Source of the DNA: Sphingomonas sp. | GTDB lineage: Bacteria; Pseudomonadota; Alphaproteobacteria; Sphingomonadales; Sphingomonadaceae | Reading direction: 5' to 3' | Length of the DNA: 64,000 bases | Assembly (NCBI RefSeq): GCF_017745215.1 | Contig: NZ_JAGHZV010000001.1 | Coordinates: forward strand, 372,001-436,000 | In this document: positions 27,763 to 35,838 of the stretch, piece by piece | Layout of the letters: each line of letters begins with the position of its first letter | How positions within the stretch are numbered: the stretch's first letter is position 1 | The notes under the pieces: model-generated | Told to the model about the DNA's origin: nothing | Seen by the model: only the letters and a program-made list of their open reading frames with translations | Databases searched by the model: none | Translations under genes and position numbers: made by a program

Positions 27763-28509
27763 TCAGCCGGCGGTCTTGCCGCCGTCGACGGTGAGGATCT
27801 GGCCGGTGACGAACGCAGCGTCGTCCGAACCGATGAAGAGGATCGCGCGAGCGACCTCCTCGGGACGGCCGACGCGGCCGAGCGGGACGCCGGCGGCCAG
27901 CTGGGCCTTGACCGCCTCGCTGCCGGTGAACCGGTCCAGCATGCCGGTGTCGGTCGGTCCCGGCGCGACGGCGTTGACGCGGACCCCGGCGCCAGCCAGC
28001 TCGAGCGCGGCGGATTTGGTGATGCCTTCCACCGCATGCTTGCTGGCCGAATAGACCGAGGCATAGGCCGCGCCCTCATGGCCGTAGCTCGACGAGATGT
28101 TGACGATGCTGCCGGCGCCCTGCGCCTGCATCACCCGCGCCTCGTGCTTCACGCTGAGCAGCGCGCCGAGGACATTGGTGTCGAAGGTGGCAGCGTAGCT
28201 CTCCGCGGTCTGGGCGGTGATCGGGCCCGGCTGCCCCTCGGTGCCGGCCACGTTGACGGCGACGTCGAGGCGGCCGAAGCGCGCCACCGTGCTGTCGACC
28301 AGCACGCGGACTTCCTCGTCGCGGCGCACATCGGCGCGGATGAACTCCGCCTCGGCGCCAAGGCCGCGCAGTTCGGCCGCCAATGCCTCGCCGGTCTCCG
28401 CATTGCGGCCGGAGACGGCCAGGCGATAACCCTTGCGCGCCGCTTCGAGCGCAGTGGCCCGGCCGATGCCGGTAAGCGCGCCAGTGATCAAGATGACTTG
28501 ATTTTCCAT
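27763..28509 (-). CDS. SDR family oxidoreductase, first gene of the operon
   Basis: 248 residues. TGALTGIG at 9-16, NVAG at 86-89, Ser in ISSSYGH (139-141), YSASK at 153-157, and the end FVTGQILTVDGGKTAG mark a classical SDR. AAGGAG sits seven bases upstream of the ATG at 28509, directly next to a 13-bp palindrome (28522-28534). First gene of the five-gene operon and divergent from lysR, so most directly under its control. Confidence 0.9.
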   Translation of the reverse strand: MENQVILITGALTGIGRATALEAARKGYRLAVSGRNAETGEALAAELRGLGAEAEFIRADVRRDEEVRVLVDSTVARFGRLDVAVNVAGTEGQPGPITAQTAESYAATFDTNVLGALLSVKHEARVMQAQGAGSIVNISSSYGHEGAAYASVYSASKHAVEGITKSAALELAGAGVRVNAVAPGPTDTGMLDRFTGSEAVKAQLAAGVPLGRVGRPEEVARAILFIGSDDAAFVTGQILTVDGGKTAG

Positions 28510-28521
28510 TGCCCAACTCCT

Positions 28522-28534
28522 TGATTTAAAATCA
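28522..28534. promoter_or_regulatory. Candidate LysR binding site
   Basis: TGATTT-A-AAATCA, perfect 6-bp arms, fits the T-N11-A pattern of LysR-type boxes. It ends one or two bases before the ribosome site of the SDR gene and lies in the 179-bp region between the operon and lysR. Binding here would block the operon, so the site may be a repression or autoregulatory box. Confidence 0.5.
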
Positions 28535-28688
28535 CGAAGATAAGCCCGGATCGTTCACGGAAATGCCCTTCGGCCTTCCATGCGCTGGTCACTAGCTGCG
28601 CTTCGATGCTGCCTATCTAGGTCCTCGTTGCGCGCCCGAAAAAGACTTTGTATGTCCGTAAGCGATACCTCCAAGGCATGGCTCGCTC

Positions 28689-29594
28689 ATGGAACTTCGC
28701 CACCTTCGCTATTTCGTCGCCGTGGCCGAGGAGGGAAGCCTGACGGTCGCGGCGGAGAAGCGGCTGCACACCGCCCAGCCGTCGCTCAGCCGGCAGCTGC
28801 GCGATCTCGAACGGGAAGTGGGGGCGCAGCTCTTCACGCGCGGCGCGCGCGGGATCGAGCTGACGCCGGCGGGCCGCGCCTTTCTCGACCATGCCCGGCT
28901 GGCACTTGGCCAGGCCGCGGAGGCGATCCAGGCGGCGCGGCGCGCGGCGCGCCCTGCGAAGGCGATCTTCTCGGTCGGCTTCCTCACCGGGCAGGAGGTC
29001 GACTGGCTGCCGCACGTCACCAACATCCTGCGCAACGAGCTGCCCAAGATCGAATTCAAGGTCACCAGCCTCTATTCGCCCGATCTGGCGGAGGCGCTGC
29101 AGACCGGCGAGATCGATCTCGGCTTTCTCAGGGTGGAGCCGAAGCCTGACGTCGCCTATCAGGTGATCGCCCAGGAGCCGCTCGTCGCCATACTTTCGAG
29201 CGATCATCCGCTGGCCCGCGAGGCCGAGGTGGATCCGCACGATCTGGAAGGCGAGGCGTTCGTCGGCTTCTCCGATGTGCCGCATGTCCTGCGGGCGGTG
29301 GTCGATGACTATCTCAGGCGCAACGGCATCGATCTGCAGCCCAGTCACCGCATCGACAATTTCGCCATGGGCATCTCGCTCGTCGCTTCCACGCGCGGCG
29401 TGGCGCTGCTTCCCACCTATGTCGAGCCGCTGCTTCCCTGGTCCGTGGTAAGCCGGCCACTGAAGGGAACCCCACCTACCATCGATCTGGCGATCGGCTA
29501 TCGTGCCGACAATCAGTCACCGATCCTGAAGGTATTTCTGGAACGCGCAGGCCAATTGGCAGCGGGGCCCGCGGGTGCCAGGACCAAGAGATGA
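28689..29594 (+). CDS. LysR family transcriptional regulator
   Basis: 301 residues. The N-terminal helix-turn-helix is MELRHLRYFVAVAEEGSLTV followed by AAEKRLHTAQPSLSRQLRDLE. The effector-binding domain begins near residue 90 (FSVGFLTGQEVDWLPHV) and resembles the CatM/BenM-type co-inducer domains. Divergent from the SDR/GST operon and its presumed regulator. The ligand is unknown; the aromatic-pathway likeness is only suggestive. Confidence 0.92.
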   Translation: MELRHLRYFVAVAEEGSLTVAAEKRLHTAQPSLSRQLRDLEREVGAQLFTRGARGIELTPAGRAFLDHARLALGQAAEAIQAARRAARPAKAIFSVGFLTGQEVDWLPHVTNILRNELPKIEFKVTSLYSPDLAEALQTGEIDLGFLRVEPKPDVAYQVIAQEPLVAILSSDHPLAREAEVDPHDLEGEAFVGFSDVPHVLRAVVDDYLRRNGIDLQPSHRIDNFAMGISLVASTRGVALLPTYVEPLLPWSVVSRPLKGTPPTIDLAIGYRADNQSPILKVFLERAGQLAAGPAGARTKR

Positions 29595-29766
29595 TCGTGT
29601 CGAGCGCGCGCCCCTCGACCGCTTGGCGCCTCGATTCACTTCGTTCATCGCCAATTGAGCGGTTCCCAAAAGCGATCATAAGCGCTGCCCGCCGGGGCCT
29701 TTGTCGAAATCTCAGCCCGACCCGCAAGCCCAGCAACGGCCCCCAGGCCATGTCAGATCAGCACGG

Positions 29767-30042
29767 TCACGAAGGCGCGATGGAATCGAGCGTGGCGACG
29801 CCGTGCCTCACCAATTCCTCGAGGAACGTCTCCACGTCGGCACGGCAAACATCCGGCGCCACGTCGAACTCCCGCTCCAGTTGCGCGCAAACCTCGTCCA
29901 CGCTGCGCGGCGCCTCGATCAACGCCCACACACAGGCACCCACGTCGCTGAGACCGATATATTTGCCCTTCTCGGTGCTCATCATGACGAGTTCGTCGCC
30001 CACTTTCGCCGTAATCCAATCGCCTTGCCTGCGAACGATCAT
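29767..30042 (-). CDS. PqqD family RiPP leader-binding protein (RRE, lasso B1-like)
   Basis: 91 residues, the size of a free-standing PqqD/RRE domain. The strands and helices fit: WITAKVGDELVMMSTEKGKY, then IGLSDVGACVWALIEAPRSV, DEVCAQLEREFDV and VETFLEELVRHGVA. In lasso-peptide systems the B1 protein of this kind binds the leader peptide and delivers it to the protease and cyclase. The ATG at 30042 follows the sulfotransferase stop by three bases, and GAGGGA inside that gene's end is its ribosome site. Last gene of the minus-strand RiPP cluster. What normally follows it, a transglutaminase-like B2 protease, is absent: the next gene is the converging lysR. Confidence 0.87.
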   Translation of the reverse strand: MIVRRQGDWITAKVGDELVMMSTEKGKYIGLSDVGACVWALIEAPRSVDEVCAQLEREFDVAPDVCRADVETFLEELVRHGVATLDSIAPS

Positions 30043-30045
30043 CGC

Positions 30046-30966
30046 CTATCCCTCTAACCCGCGCATGCGCACGCCTGTGCCCGTTGATAATTCATAGCCC
30101 AGCCGCTTCATCATCACGCTATGCGCGGATTCGATGCCGCGGACCTGTCTTTCGGTCAACTCGTCCCGCCATGCACCGGCTTGGCCCCGGCGGAAGAACT
30201 TGCGCCCCCCTTTTGCGCGTGAGGCCTCGCCGAATCCCTTCTCTCGCTCCTGGCGGTCGAGTTCGGCGAAGTCCGACAATGCAATGGCCCGCGTCATTTG
30301 TCCCGCCGATACGGGAAAGTCGGCAAACGCCAGCGCGCGTGCAAAGACGGCCGCGGTATCGGTCAGCAGGTGTTCATACCGAACGAGGTGAACGGGAATG
30401 TCTTGCTGGTCGAGCCAGCTCGCGACGTGTCCGCTCCAGCCGCAGAGCTTTTGCCGAAGCTGCGTATGTTGCCGACCCGGCTTGGCGCATTGGGCTGCGT
30501 CGTCGTCGTTCAGGAGCGAAATCGCTTCGTCGACCGTGCAGCCATTGTGATTGGCTTGAGACGGCGCCACGTCGCGGGGATCGCGTACGATGACGATGGC
30601 CCTGTCTGCACCGCGTGTGCCGGCCAGCAATGGCTCGCCTCGCGGCGTCATGGTGTACGCGTCGTGTACTTTCACGAAACGGATTGGGGGTGCCTCCCCG
30701 AACCGATCATATTCGTCGTCCTGAGCGCCGCCGGCCAGTTCCTCATAGACGCGCGGCCGCAGGCAATCGATCTCGTCATGGGTGAGCAACCCGGAATCGA
30801 TCAAGGTGAGATGGTCGAAGGGGCCGCGGGCGCTGGCGATGCCGCCGCGTTCGGGCAGGTTGTTGATATCTACCGCCTTGCCTTCCGTCGCGAAGAGATT
30901 GGCCACCAGCATCCGGAACCACGTGTTCCCGGATTTGGGATAGGACGCGAGCCAGATGGTCCGCAT
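30046..30966 (-). CDS. PAPS-dependent sulfotransferase, probable RiPP tailoring enzyme
   Basis: 306 residues from the ATG at 30966, which overlaps the kinase stop by one base (TGATG). The PAPS 5'-phosphosulfate loop is ASYPKSGNTWFRM at the N-terminus. The 3'-phosphate motif is IVIVRDPRDVAPS near residue 130, and the late region has the GKGG-like stretch AKGGRKFFRRGQAGAW. It transfers sulfate from PAPS to a hydroxyl or amine. Between the kinase and the PqqD-like gene, its likely target is the peptide product, whose core has Ser and Thr residues. A housekeeping carbohydrate role is possible, but the tight overlap argues for the cluster. Confidence 0.85.
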   Translation of the reverse strand: MRTIWLASYPKSGNTWFRMLVANLFATEGKAVDINNLPERGGIASARGPFDHLTLIDSGLLTHDEIDCLRPRVYEELAGGAQDDEYDRFGEAPPIRFVKVHDAYTMTPRGEPLLAGTRGADRAIVIVRDPRDVAPSQANHNGCTVDEAISLLNDDDAAQCAKPGRQHTQLRQKLCGWSGHVASWLDQQDIPVHLVRYEHLLTDTAAVFARALAFADFPVSAGQMTRAIALSDFAELDRQEREKGFGEASRAKGGRKFFRRGQAGAWRDELTERQVRGIESAHSVMMKRLGYELSTGTGVRMRGLEG

Positions 30967-31895
30967 CACCTACCCACGGGTTCCAAGAGCCCGAGTTTCT
31001 CCCAATGATCTCGCAGCCAGCCAAGAACCTCGGGCATCTGCGCGAAATCGAGCGCGCGCGTCAGATGGAAGAAGCCGGCGCTGTTGGCCATGGCCGCCGC
31101 GGCACGAAAATATTCGTCCTTTTGCCCGAATCGCCTGACCAGGAAGGGCCGGTACGCATTGCGCCGCAGCAGTAACGTGCAATCGACGACATTCGGCCGC
31201 GTGATGCCGGGCGCGTGGGGTGGACGCGCCTCGCGCAAGGCATAGAGGGCGCCCAGCGGCAACGCCTCGCCGAAGGCATCGCCAGGCTCGACGTAGAATT
31301 TCTCGAGTTTGTTGCGAACGGCCCCACCGCGGCGCTCCGACAGGCCGAGCTGGTCAATGGCCTGGGACCATAGTTTGAGTTGGCGGCCGTCCGGCTGCAC
31401 CAAGGGACCGTCTTTGGCGTCGGCTATCACTGCGCAAAGATCGTCCGAGACCAGCGGATATCCAAGTTGGCCTAATGCCGCCGCGATGGTCGATTTGCCG
31501 GCGCCGGATGGACCGCAGAAAAGAACGGCCTTTCCGCCGACGCGAATTGCGCTGGCATGGAGCACGATCTGACCGCGTTGATGGAGCAATATTCCGAAGA
31601 CCGTTCCGACCAGGAATATCGCTACCTGTTCCGCCGGCGTGTCATCTTCGAGTTCAACTTTGATTTCGCGCCCGTCAACCAACAGAAAGCGGGCGACGCC
31701 GGGAATGTGGAGCAGAAACCTGTCGCCCGCGATCTGCCATGTCGGACCTGTGGCGCTAGCATCTGCCAGGCTCGCCGGCACCGAGCCGCACGTGATGGCA
31801 ACCGCCGGCGCGACGCCGACCATCTCCCCAGGGATCAGGCCCGGCAGGACGATCTCGCTCGCCACGGGCAGCCCAGCTATGACGTAAGAGTTCAA
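30966..31895 (-). CDS. HPr-kinase-like (HprK-related) P-loop kinase, probable lasso-peptide kinase
   Basis: 309 residues from the TTG at 31895 (GGGGCGG upstream; protein begins MNSYVIAGLPVASEIVLPGL as in HprK-related kinases). A TTG at 31952 would add 19 residues that do not look like the family. A conserved LHAS precedes the Walker A loop GPSGAGKST at 128-136; SDDLCAV at 150-156 supplies the catalytic acid. HprK-like enzymes in lasso clusters (paeninodin type) phosphorylate the Ser side chain at the precursor C-terminus, and the precursor found here ends in Ser. It lies 171 bp after the cyclase and overlaps the sulfotransferase by one base. Confidence 0.85.
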   Translation of the reverse strand: MNSYVIAGLPVASEIVLPGLIPGEMVGVAPAVAITCGSVPASLADASATGPTWQIAGDRFLLHIPGVARFLLVDGREIKVELEDDTPAEQVAIFLVGTVFGILLHQRGQIVLHASAIRVGGKAVLFCGPSGAGKSTIAAALGQLGYPLVSDDLCAVIADAKDGPLVQPDGRQLKLWSQAIDQLGLSERRGGAVRNKLEKFYVEPGDAFGEALPLGALYALREARPPHAPGITRPNVVDCTLLLRRNAYRPFLVRRFGQKDEYFRAAAAMANSAGFFHLTRALDFAQMPEVLGWLRDHWEKLGLLEPVGR

Positions 31896-32066
31896 GTGCC
31901 GCCCCGGAAATACCCTTGCCTGCCAATACGAAGAACAAGGAACTTGATGCAACCGGCCTGTGGGACAATCGGATATTGCGACAGGCTTTGTCCGCCCGCG
32001 GCCGGTTTCGGCGGGCTGAGCGGACGAATTTGCCCATGCGCATGGTGATGAGGGTTCCGAAACGGC

Positions 32067-33959
32067 CTAGCCATTCCCGCCTTCGACCCAGCGGATGAAC
32101 TGACCGAGATGTACGGCGCGGTCGAGCGCCAAGCGGTATTCGAGTTCGCGCGCCTGCGCCTCGCGGGCATCGCTCGGCCATTCGGTGACCAATCGCTTGA
32201 GCCGCTCCAGATCGATGAGGCGGCTGGCCAGACGCGAGGATGCTAATCGCTCGACTTCCGCGACGATGATCGGCTTGCGTGCGTCGAGCGATTCGAACCA
32301 GTTGGGCGCCTGCGCGCCGCGCCTTGTCTCGTGCAGGATTTCGGGCGGCAGGCGGTCGGCAAAGATTTGGCGGGCGAACCAGCGCGGAATGCCCTTGCGA
32401 CGAAAGAGCGTCTCCGGCACGGCGAGGGAGAATTCGATGAGTTCGCGGTCGTTATAGGCGGAGCGCCATTCGAGTCCGTCAGTCGCAGACCGCATCGCGA
32501 CGATGTCGCGCGAAAATTGGGACTGATCGAATATCTGGTGGGCGCGCAGCCGGGCGCTGGTGCCGCGGCTGCGATAAAGCGGATCGAAGCCGTCCTCGCG
32601 CCATTGCCCGCGCAAATCGAGATCGTCCACGACATCCCGGCGAAGCAGGCTAAAGGGGCTCACGTCTTCTTCGGCAAAACCGCGCATCCGTCCGATGGCT
32701 CGCTGCAGAAACGGCGGCAGCAAGGGCATCACGCCTTCGGCGGCCAGCACGCGCGGAACGCTGTTCTTCGTGTTGCGCGCAATCGCGCGCGCGTCCGCCA
32801 GCAGGGAGAGCAAACGGCCCTTTTGCATCTGCACGGCAAGGGAAAACCTTCCGTCCCAGCTCAAGGTCATATTTCCCAAGCTGCCATTGAAGCCGACACG
32901 ATGCCCGTGTGCGGCGAGCGCGTCGTCGATTTGAGCGAACCAGCCGAGATTGGACACGTTGCGGCTGGCGACGGGAACATCCGCGAAAAAGCGCGTGGGG
33001 TCGCTTTGGCGGCGATGCGCGCCATGGGGCTCGATGAAGTTTATGTTCAGCGTGGGGTAAAGCCGCGCCAACGCCTCCACCTTGCCGCGCTCGTCGAGGT
33101 ACCAGCCGGGCCGCGGCTGCACGTCCAGATCCGCAGGGGGAACGCCTGTGTAACAAGCGACTTCGCAGCCGCCAAGGCGCGCGGCCGTGGCCGCGATGGC
33201 GCTGGAATCCAGCCCGCCGCTGAGGCGAATCGCGACGCGCGGCGTTTCGCGTAAGGTTCTGGCCGTGGCGCGGTCGAACAATTCGCGGGCACGCGCAATA
33301 TAATCGGCTTCCGTCGAGCAGGGCGATTTTGCCTCGAAATCGGGGTTCCAATAATGCCGTTGAACGACGCCCTTGTCCGTGATGCGCACGACCGTACGCG
33401 ACGGCACCCGACAGATGCCGCGATAGAATGTGGCTTCGCGTTCGCGGTGATTGAGGGCCAGGAAATTGGCCAGCAGGCGCTCGTCGAGTTCGCGCGGCAC
33501 GTCCGGAAGCGCCAGCAGCGTCGCCAGATGCGAGGCGAAGGCAACGAAGCCTTGTCCGACATGAAAGAAGAGCGCGCGCTGGCCGAGGCAGTCGCGCGCC
33601 AGGGTCAGCGTGCGGCGGGGTTCGTCCCAATGAGCGAAGGCAAAGGCGCCAAGGAGGTCGGCAATACCGGCATCGCCTCGCGCCTCGAACTGGTCGCGGA
33701 TATACTCGTTATCACCGCCGGCCCGTTCGGACATCCAGGGGCGGTCGTCGAGCCGGGACGAGGCAACGAACGGCGCTCCCCGATGCGCGACGCGTACCCC
33801 CGCCTGTACGAATACCGCCTGCTGACAACGCTGCATCTGAATGCCGCGGTTGCCTCTGCCCAGCGCGCGAACCAGGAGCTCTTCGTTCCGGCGCGAAACC
33901 GGCGCGCCTTGATGAATCACCAGCCCGGCAAACGAAGCCTCGCGCGGACTCGCGTCCAT
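32067..33959 (-). CDS. Asparagine-synthetase-like protein, lasso-peptide cyclase (C protein)
   Basis: 630 residues from the ATG at 33959; a TTG at 33980 with GGGAG upstream would add seven. The N-terminal glutaminase-like half lacks the catalytic N-terminal Cys of true asparagine synthetases (it begins MDASPREASFAGLVIHQG), as is usual for lasso cyclases. The ATP pyrophosphatase loop IRLSGGLDSSAIAATAARLG is intact at about 244-263, and the C-terminal AMP-forming domain continues to WVEGGNG. Such enzymes adenylate an Asp/Glu side chain and close the macrolactam ring. The precursor gene lies 93 bp upstream on the same strand. A plain asparagine synthetase is the alternative, but the missing Cys and the PqqD, kinase and precursor neighbours speak against it. 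Confidence 0.85.
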   Translation of the reverse strand: MDASPREASFAGLVIHQGAPVSRRNEELLVRALGRGNRGIQMQRCQQAVFVQAGVRVAHRGAPFVASSRLDDRPWMSERAGGDNEYIRDQFEARGDAGIADLLGAFAFAHWDEPRRTLTLARDCLGQRALFFHVGQGFVAFASHLATLLALPDVPRELDERLLANFLALNHREREATFYRGICRVPSRTVVRITDKGVVQRHYWNPDFEAKSPCSTEADYIARARELFDRATARTLRETPRVAIRLSGGLDSSAIAATAARLGGCEVACYTGVPPADLDVQPRPGWYLDERGKVEALARLYPTLNINFIEPHGAHRRQSDPTRFFADVPVASRNVSNLGWFAQIDDALAAHGHRVGFNGSLGNMTLSWDGRFSLAVQMQKGRLLSLLADARAIARNTKNSVPRVLAAEGVMPLLPPFLQRAIGRMRGFAEEDVSPFSLLRRDVVDDLDLRGQWREDGFDPLYRSRGTSARLRAHQIFDQSQFSRDIVAMRSATDGLEWRSAYNDRELIEFSLAVPETLFRRKGIPRWFARQIFADRLPPEILHETRRGAQAPNWFESLDARKPIIVAEVERLASSRLASRLIDLERLKRLVTEWPSDAREAQARELEYRLALDRAVHLGQFIRWVEGGNG

Positions 33960-34052
33960 CCATTCAGCACTCGATGCCAACGCTGCGCGCTCCCTATGGT
34001 CGATCGCTTCGCCGCGGAAAACACAGGGACGCGCAGAATAATTCGTCAGGAG

Positions 34053-34208
34053 CTAGGAAGCGGATCCCGGGACCCCGGTCTCGCTATTGGCCGCGGGGCC
34101 GTTTTCGGTATCGCGCACTTCGCTCTCGATCACCCGCGGCGCCGACCATGGCTTACGCGCAAGGCATTCGTTTTCGGAAGATTGCGCAGCCTTCAAAACG
34201 TCGTTCAT
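34053..34208 (-). CDS. Lasso-type RiPP precursor peptide, 51 residues
   Basis: Short minus-strand gene from the ATG at 34208 to a TAG at 34053-34055, read base by base. The leader carries KPWSAPRVIESEVRDT (residues 19-34), matching the W-x2-P-x-[LV]...T leader pattern of kinase-bearing lasso systems, with T34 as the conserved penultimate leader Thr. The remaining core would be NGPAANSETGVPGSAS (36-51). N36 as residue 1 puts E43 at ring position 8; starting at G37 gives a 7-residue ring. The last residue is Ser, the site phosphorylated by HprK-like lasso kinases in paeninodin-type systems. Ribosome site weak (GAGGG about 11 bases upstream). It is immediately upstream of the cyclase gene, the usual precursor position. 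Confidence 0.78.
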   Translation of the reverse strand: MNDVLKAAQSSENECLARKPWSAPRVIESEVRDTENGPAANSETGVPGSAS

Positions 34209-34238
34209 GTCCCGATCACCCTCGCCACCAGGAAAAAA

Positions 34239-34267
34239 GCGCTAAGAGAAACCGCCACGTCGGTCAA
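34239..34267 (-). promoter_or_regulatory. Candidate promoter of the RiPP cluster
   Basis: On the minus strand a TTGACC (complement of 34262-34267) is followed after exactly 17 bases by TAGCGC (complement of 34239-34244). The predicted start would give a leader of about 24 bases before the precursor ATG. The -10 match is weak. Confidence 0.35.
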
Positions 34268-34371
34268 TATTCTGCATTTCCGGTGGCCGGCATGCCCGGC
34301 GTGAAGGAACTTGGCCCCGCGTCGCTTGGAAACGGGTTCGCCCGCGGCTACGCCTGCCGGGGGAGAAATCG

Positions 34372-35835
34372 ATGAATCGCATTTCCAGAAGAAGCGTGCT
34401 CGGCGCTGCCTGCGCGGCCAGCGTCGGCAGCGCGGTTCCGGGCCTGTACGGCGTCGGTCGCGCCGAAGCCGTTCCCGATCCCTTGACCACCGATATCGAG
34501 TCGCATCGCGCGCTGGTCGCCGCGGCGCGCGCGGGATCGCCCGACCTGGGGCCGCTGATCGCCGCGCTTTGTCCCCGCCTCGCCTCGCTGCCAGCCCGGC
34601 GCGAGCCGCTGGCGAAGGTAGCGGGATCGGCGAGCGGCGCGATCGGCTGGGGTAACCCTTCCAACAACGACGCGGCGGTGGTGTGGGGCGAGCATTGCGT
34701 GTTCCTCACCGCCCATCCTCGTCCGGTGACCATCCGGATCGACGAAGGCAGCGCGCGGCCGATGAAGGCCGTGACCGGCACGCCCTATTGGTATCGGGTC
34801 GAGCGGATCAGGCTGGGCGCGACGCACAATTTCAGCTTCTACGACGGCGAGCGTGAGCTCGATTGCTACACGGTCGCCGGCTACACGCCCGCCAGCTACC
34901 CGCGGCTGGACGTGCCGCGCGGGACGATGTCGGAGCAGCGGACGATCACGAGCGCGCTCTACGGCGGTGCGCAGTCCGACTATTGGCTCTACGTCAATCC
35001 GGGCGTCGACGGCGTGCGCGGGGCGCCGCTGATGCTGTGGCTCGACGGCGGCATGCATGTCGGCAATCGCGACTGGCGGGGCTTGCGGATGCAGGTGGTC
35101 ACCGACAATCTGGTGCACGACGGCCGCATCCCGCCGATGGTTCACGTCCTGATCAACCCCGGGCGCGGCGGCCCGCCGCAGCCGAAGCAATATCCCGACG
35201 AGGACCCTGGATCGGCGATGCGCAGCCTGCAGTACGACACCGTGTCGGACCTGTTCGCCCGCCATATCGCCGAGGAGGTGCTGCCGCAGGTCGGCCGCGA
35301 GGTGAAGCTGCGCCCCGACGGCTATTCGCATGCGGTCGCCGGCCAGTCCTCGGGCGGAACGGCCTGCTTCAAGCTCGGCTGGTATCGCCCGGACCTGTTC
35401 AGCCGAGTGATGCCCAGCATCGCCGGCTTCACCGCGCTGGGGCTCCAGCCCGAGGACGGGCCGACGGGCGGCTTCCTGTTCCCCTATCTCGTCCGGCGCG
35501 AGCCGCGCCGGAACCTGCGCGTCTGGCTGTCCGAGAGCATGAACGGCATCGACGTCGCCGAGGACGGCCGGCGCGACATGTACCTGGCGGGGAGCTGGCC
35601 GCTGGCCAATATCGCGATGGCGCAGGCGCTGAAGACGCGCGGCTACGACTTCCACTTCCGCTACGGCCAGGGCTATCACAACATGGCGCAGCAGGGGCTG
35701 GACCTGCCCGAGGCGCTGGCCTGGCTGTGGCGCGGCTATGATCCCGATCGCACCGCGCAGGCGTTCGAGCAGGATCCGGCCGAGCGAGCCGCCCCGCTCT
35801 ACCGCGTCGGCATCGTCAATCGCCCCGCCTGGTGA
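34372..35835 (+). CDS. Putative esterase (esterase D/enterochelin-esterase-like), Tat-exported
   Basis: 487 residues. A twin-arginine signal (SRRSVLGAACAASVGSAVPG) sits at the N-terminus, so the folded enzyme is exported to the periplasm. A beta-sandwich-like N-terminal part (residues 80-190) precedes the alpha/beta hydrolase domain with the nucleophile elbow AVAGQSSGGTA. The late His lies in FRYGQGYHNMAQQG. This is the layout of IroE/Fes-like trilactone esterases and of carbohydrate esterases with an N-terminal immunoglobulin-like domain. GGGGGAGAAATCG precedes the ATG. It is divergent from the RiPP cluster and convergent with the NCS2 permease gene three bases away; a role in either is not shown. 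Confidence 0.82.
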   Translation: MNRISRRSVLGAACAASVGSAVPGLYGVGRAEAVPDPLTTDIESHRALVAAARAGSPDLGPLIAALCPRLASLPARREPLAKVAGSASGAIGWGNPSNNDAAVVWGEHCVFLTAHPRPVTIRIDEGSARPMKAVTGTPYWYRVERIRLGATHNFSFYDGERELDCYTVAGYTPASYPRLDVPRGTMSEQRTITSALYGGAQSDYWLYVNPGVDGVRGAPLMLWLDGGMHVGNRDWRGLRMQVVTDNLVHDGRIPPMVHVLINPGRGGPPQPKQYPDEDPGSAMRSLQYDTVSDLFARHIAEEVLPQVGREVKLRPDGYSHAVAGQSSGGTACFKLGWYRPDLFSRVMPSIAGFTALGLQPEDGPTGGFLFPYLVRREPRRNLRVWLSESMNGIDVAEDGRRDMYLAGSWPLANIAMAQALKTRGYDFHFRYGQGYHNMAQQGLDLPEALAWLWRGYDPDRTAQAFEQDPAERAAPLYRVGIVNRPAW

Positions 35836-35838
35836 GGC

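Noticed and set aside
29476..29751. Short minus-strand frame after the PqqD-like gene as a truncated B2 protease
   Set aside because: No Cys-His-Asp transglutaminase motifs; most of it is antisense to the lysR 3' end and the composition is not protein-like.
31896..32066. A further small gene between cyclase and kinase
   Set aside because: The frames there continue as shadows of the cyclase or kinase and show no family features. The gap is better explained by the late kinase start.
34372..35835. The esterase next to the RiPP cluster as a lasso isopeptidase
   Set aside because: Lasso isopeptidases are prolyl-oligopeptidase-like with a propeller domain. This protein is shorter, Tat-exported and has an esterase-D-like layout. 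It is also divergently transcribed.
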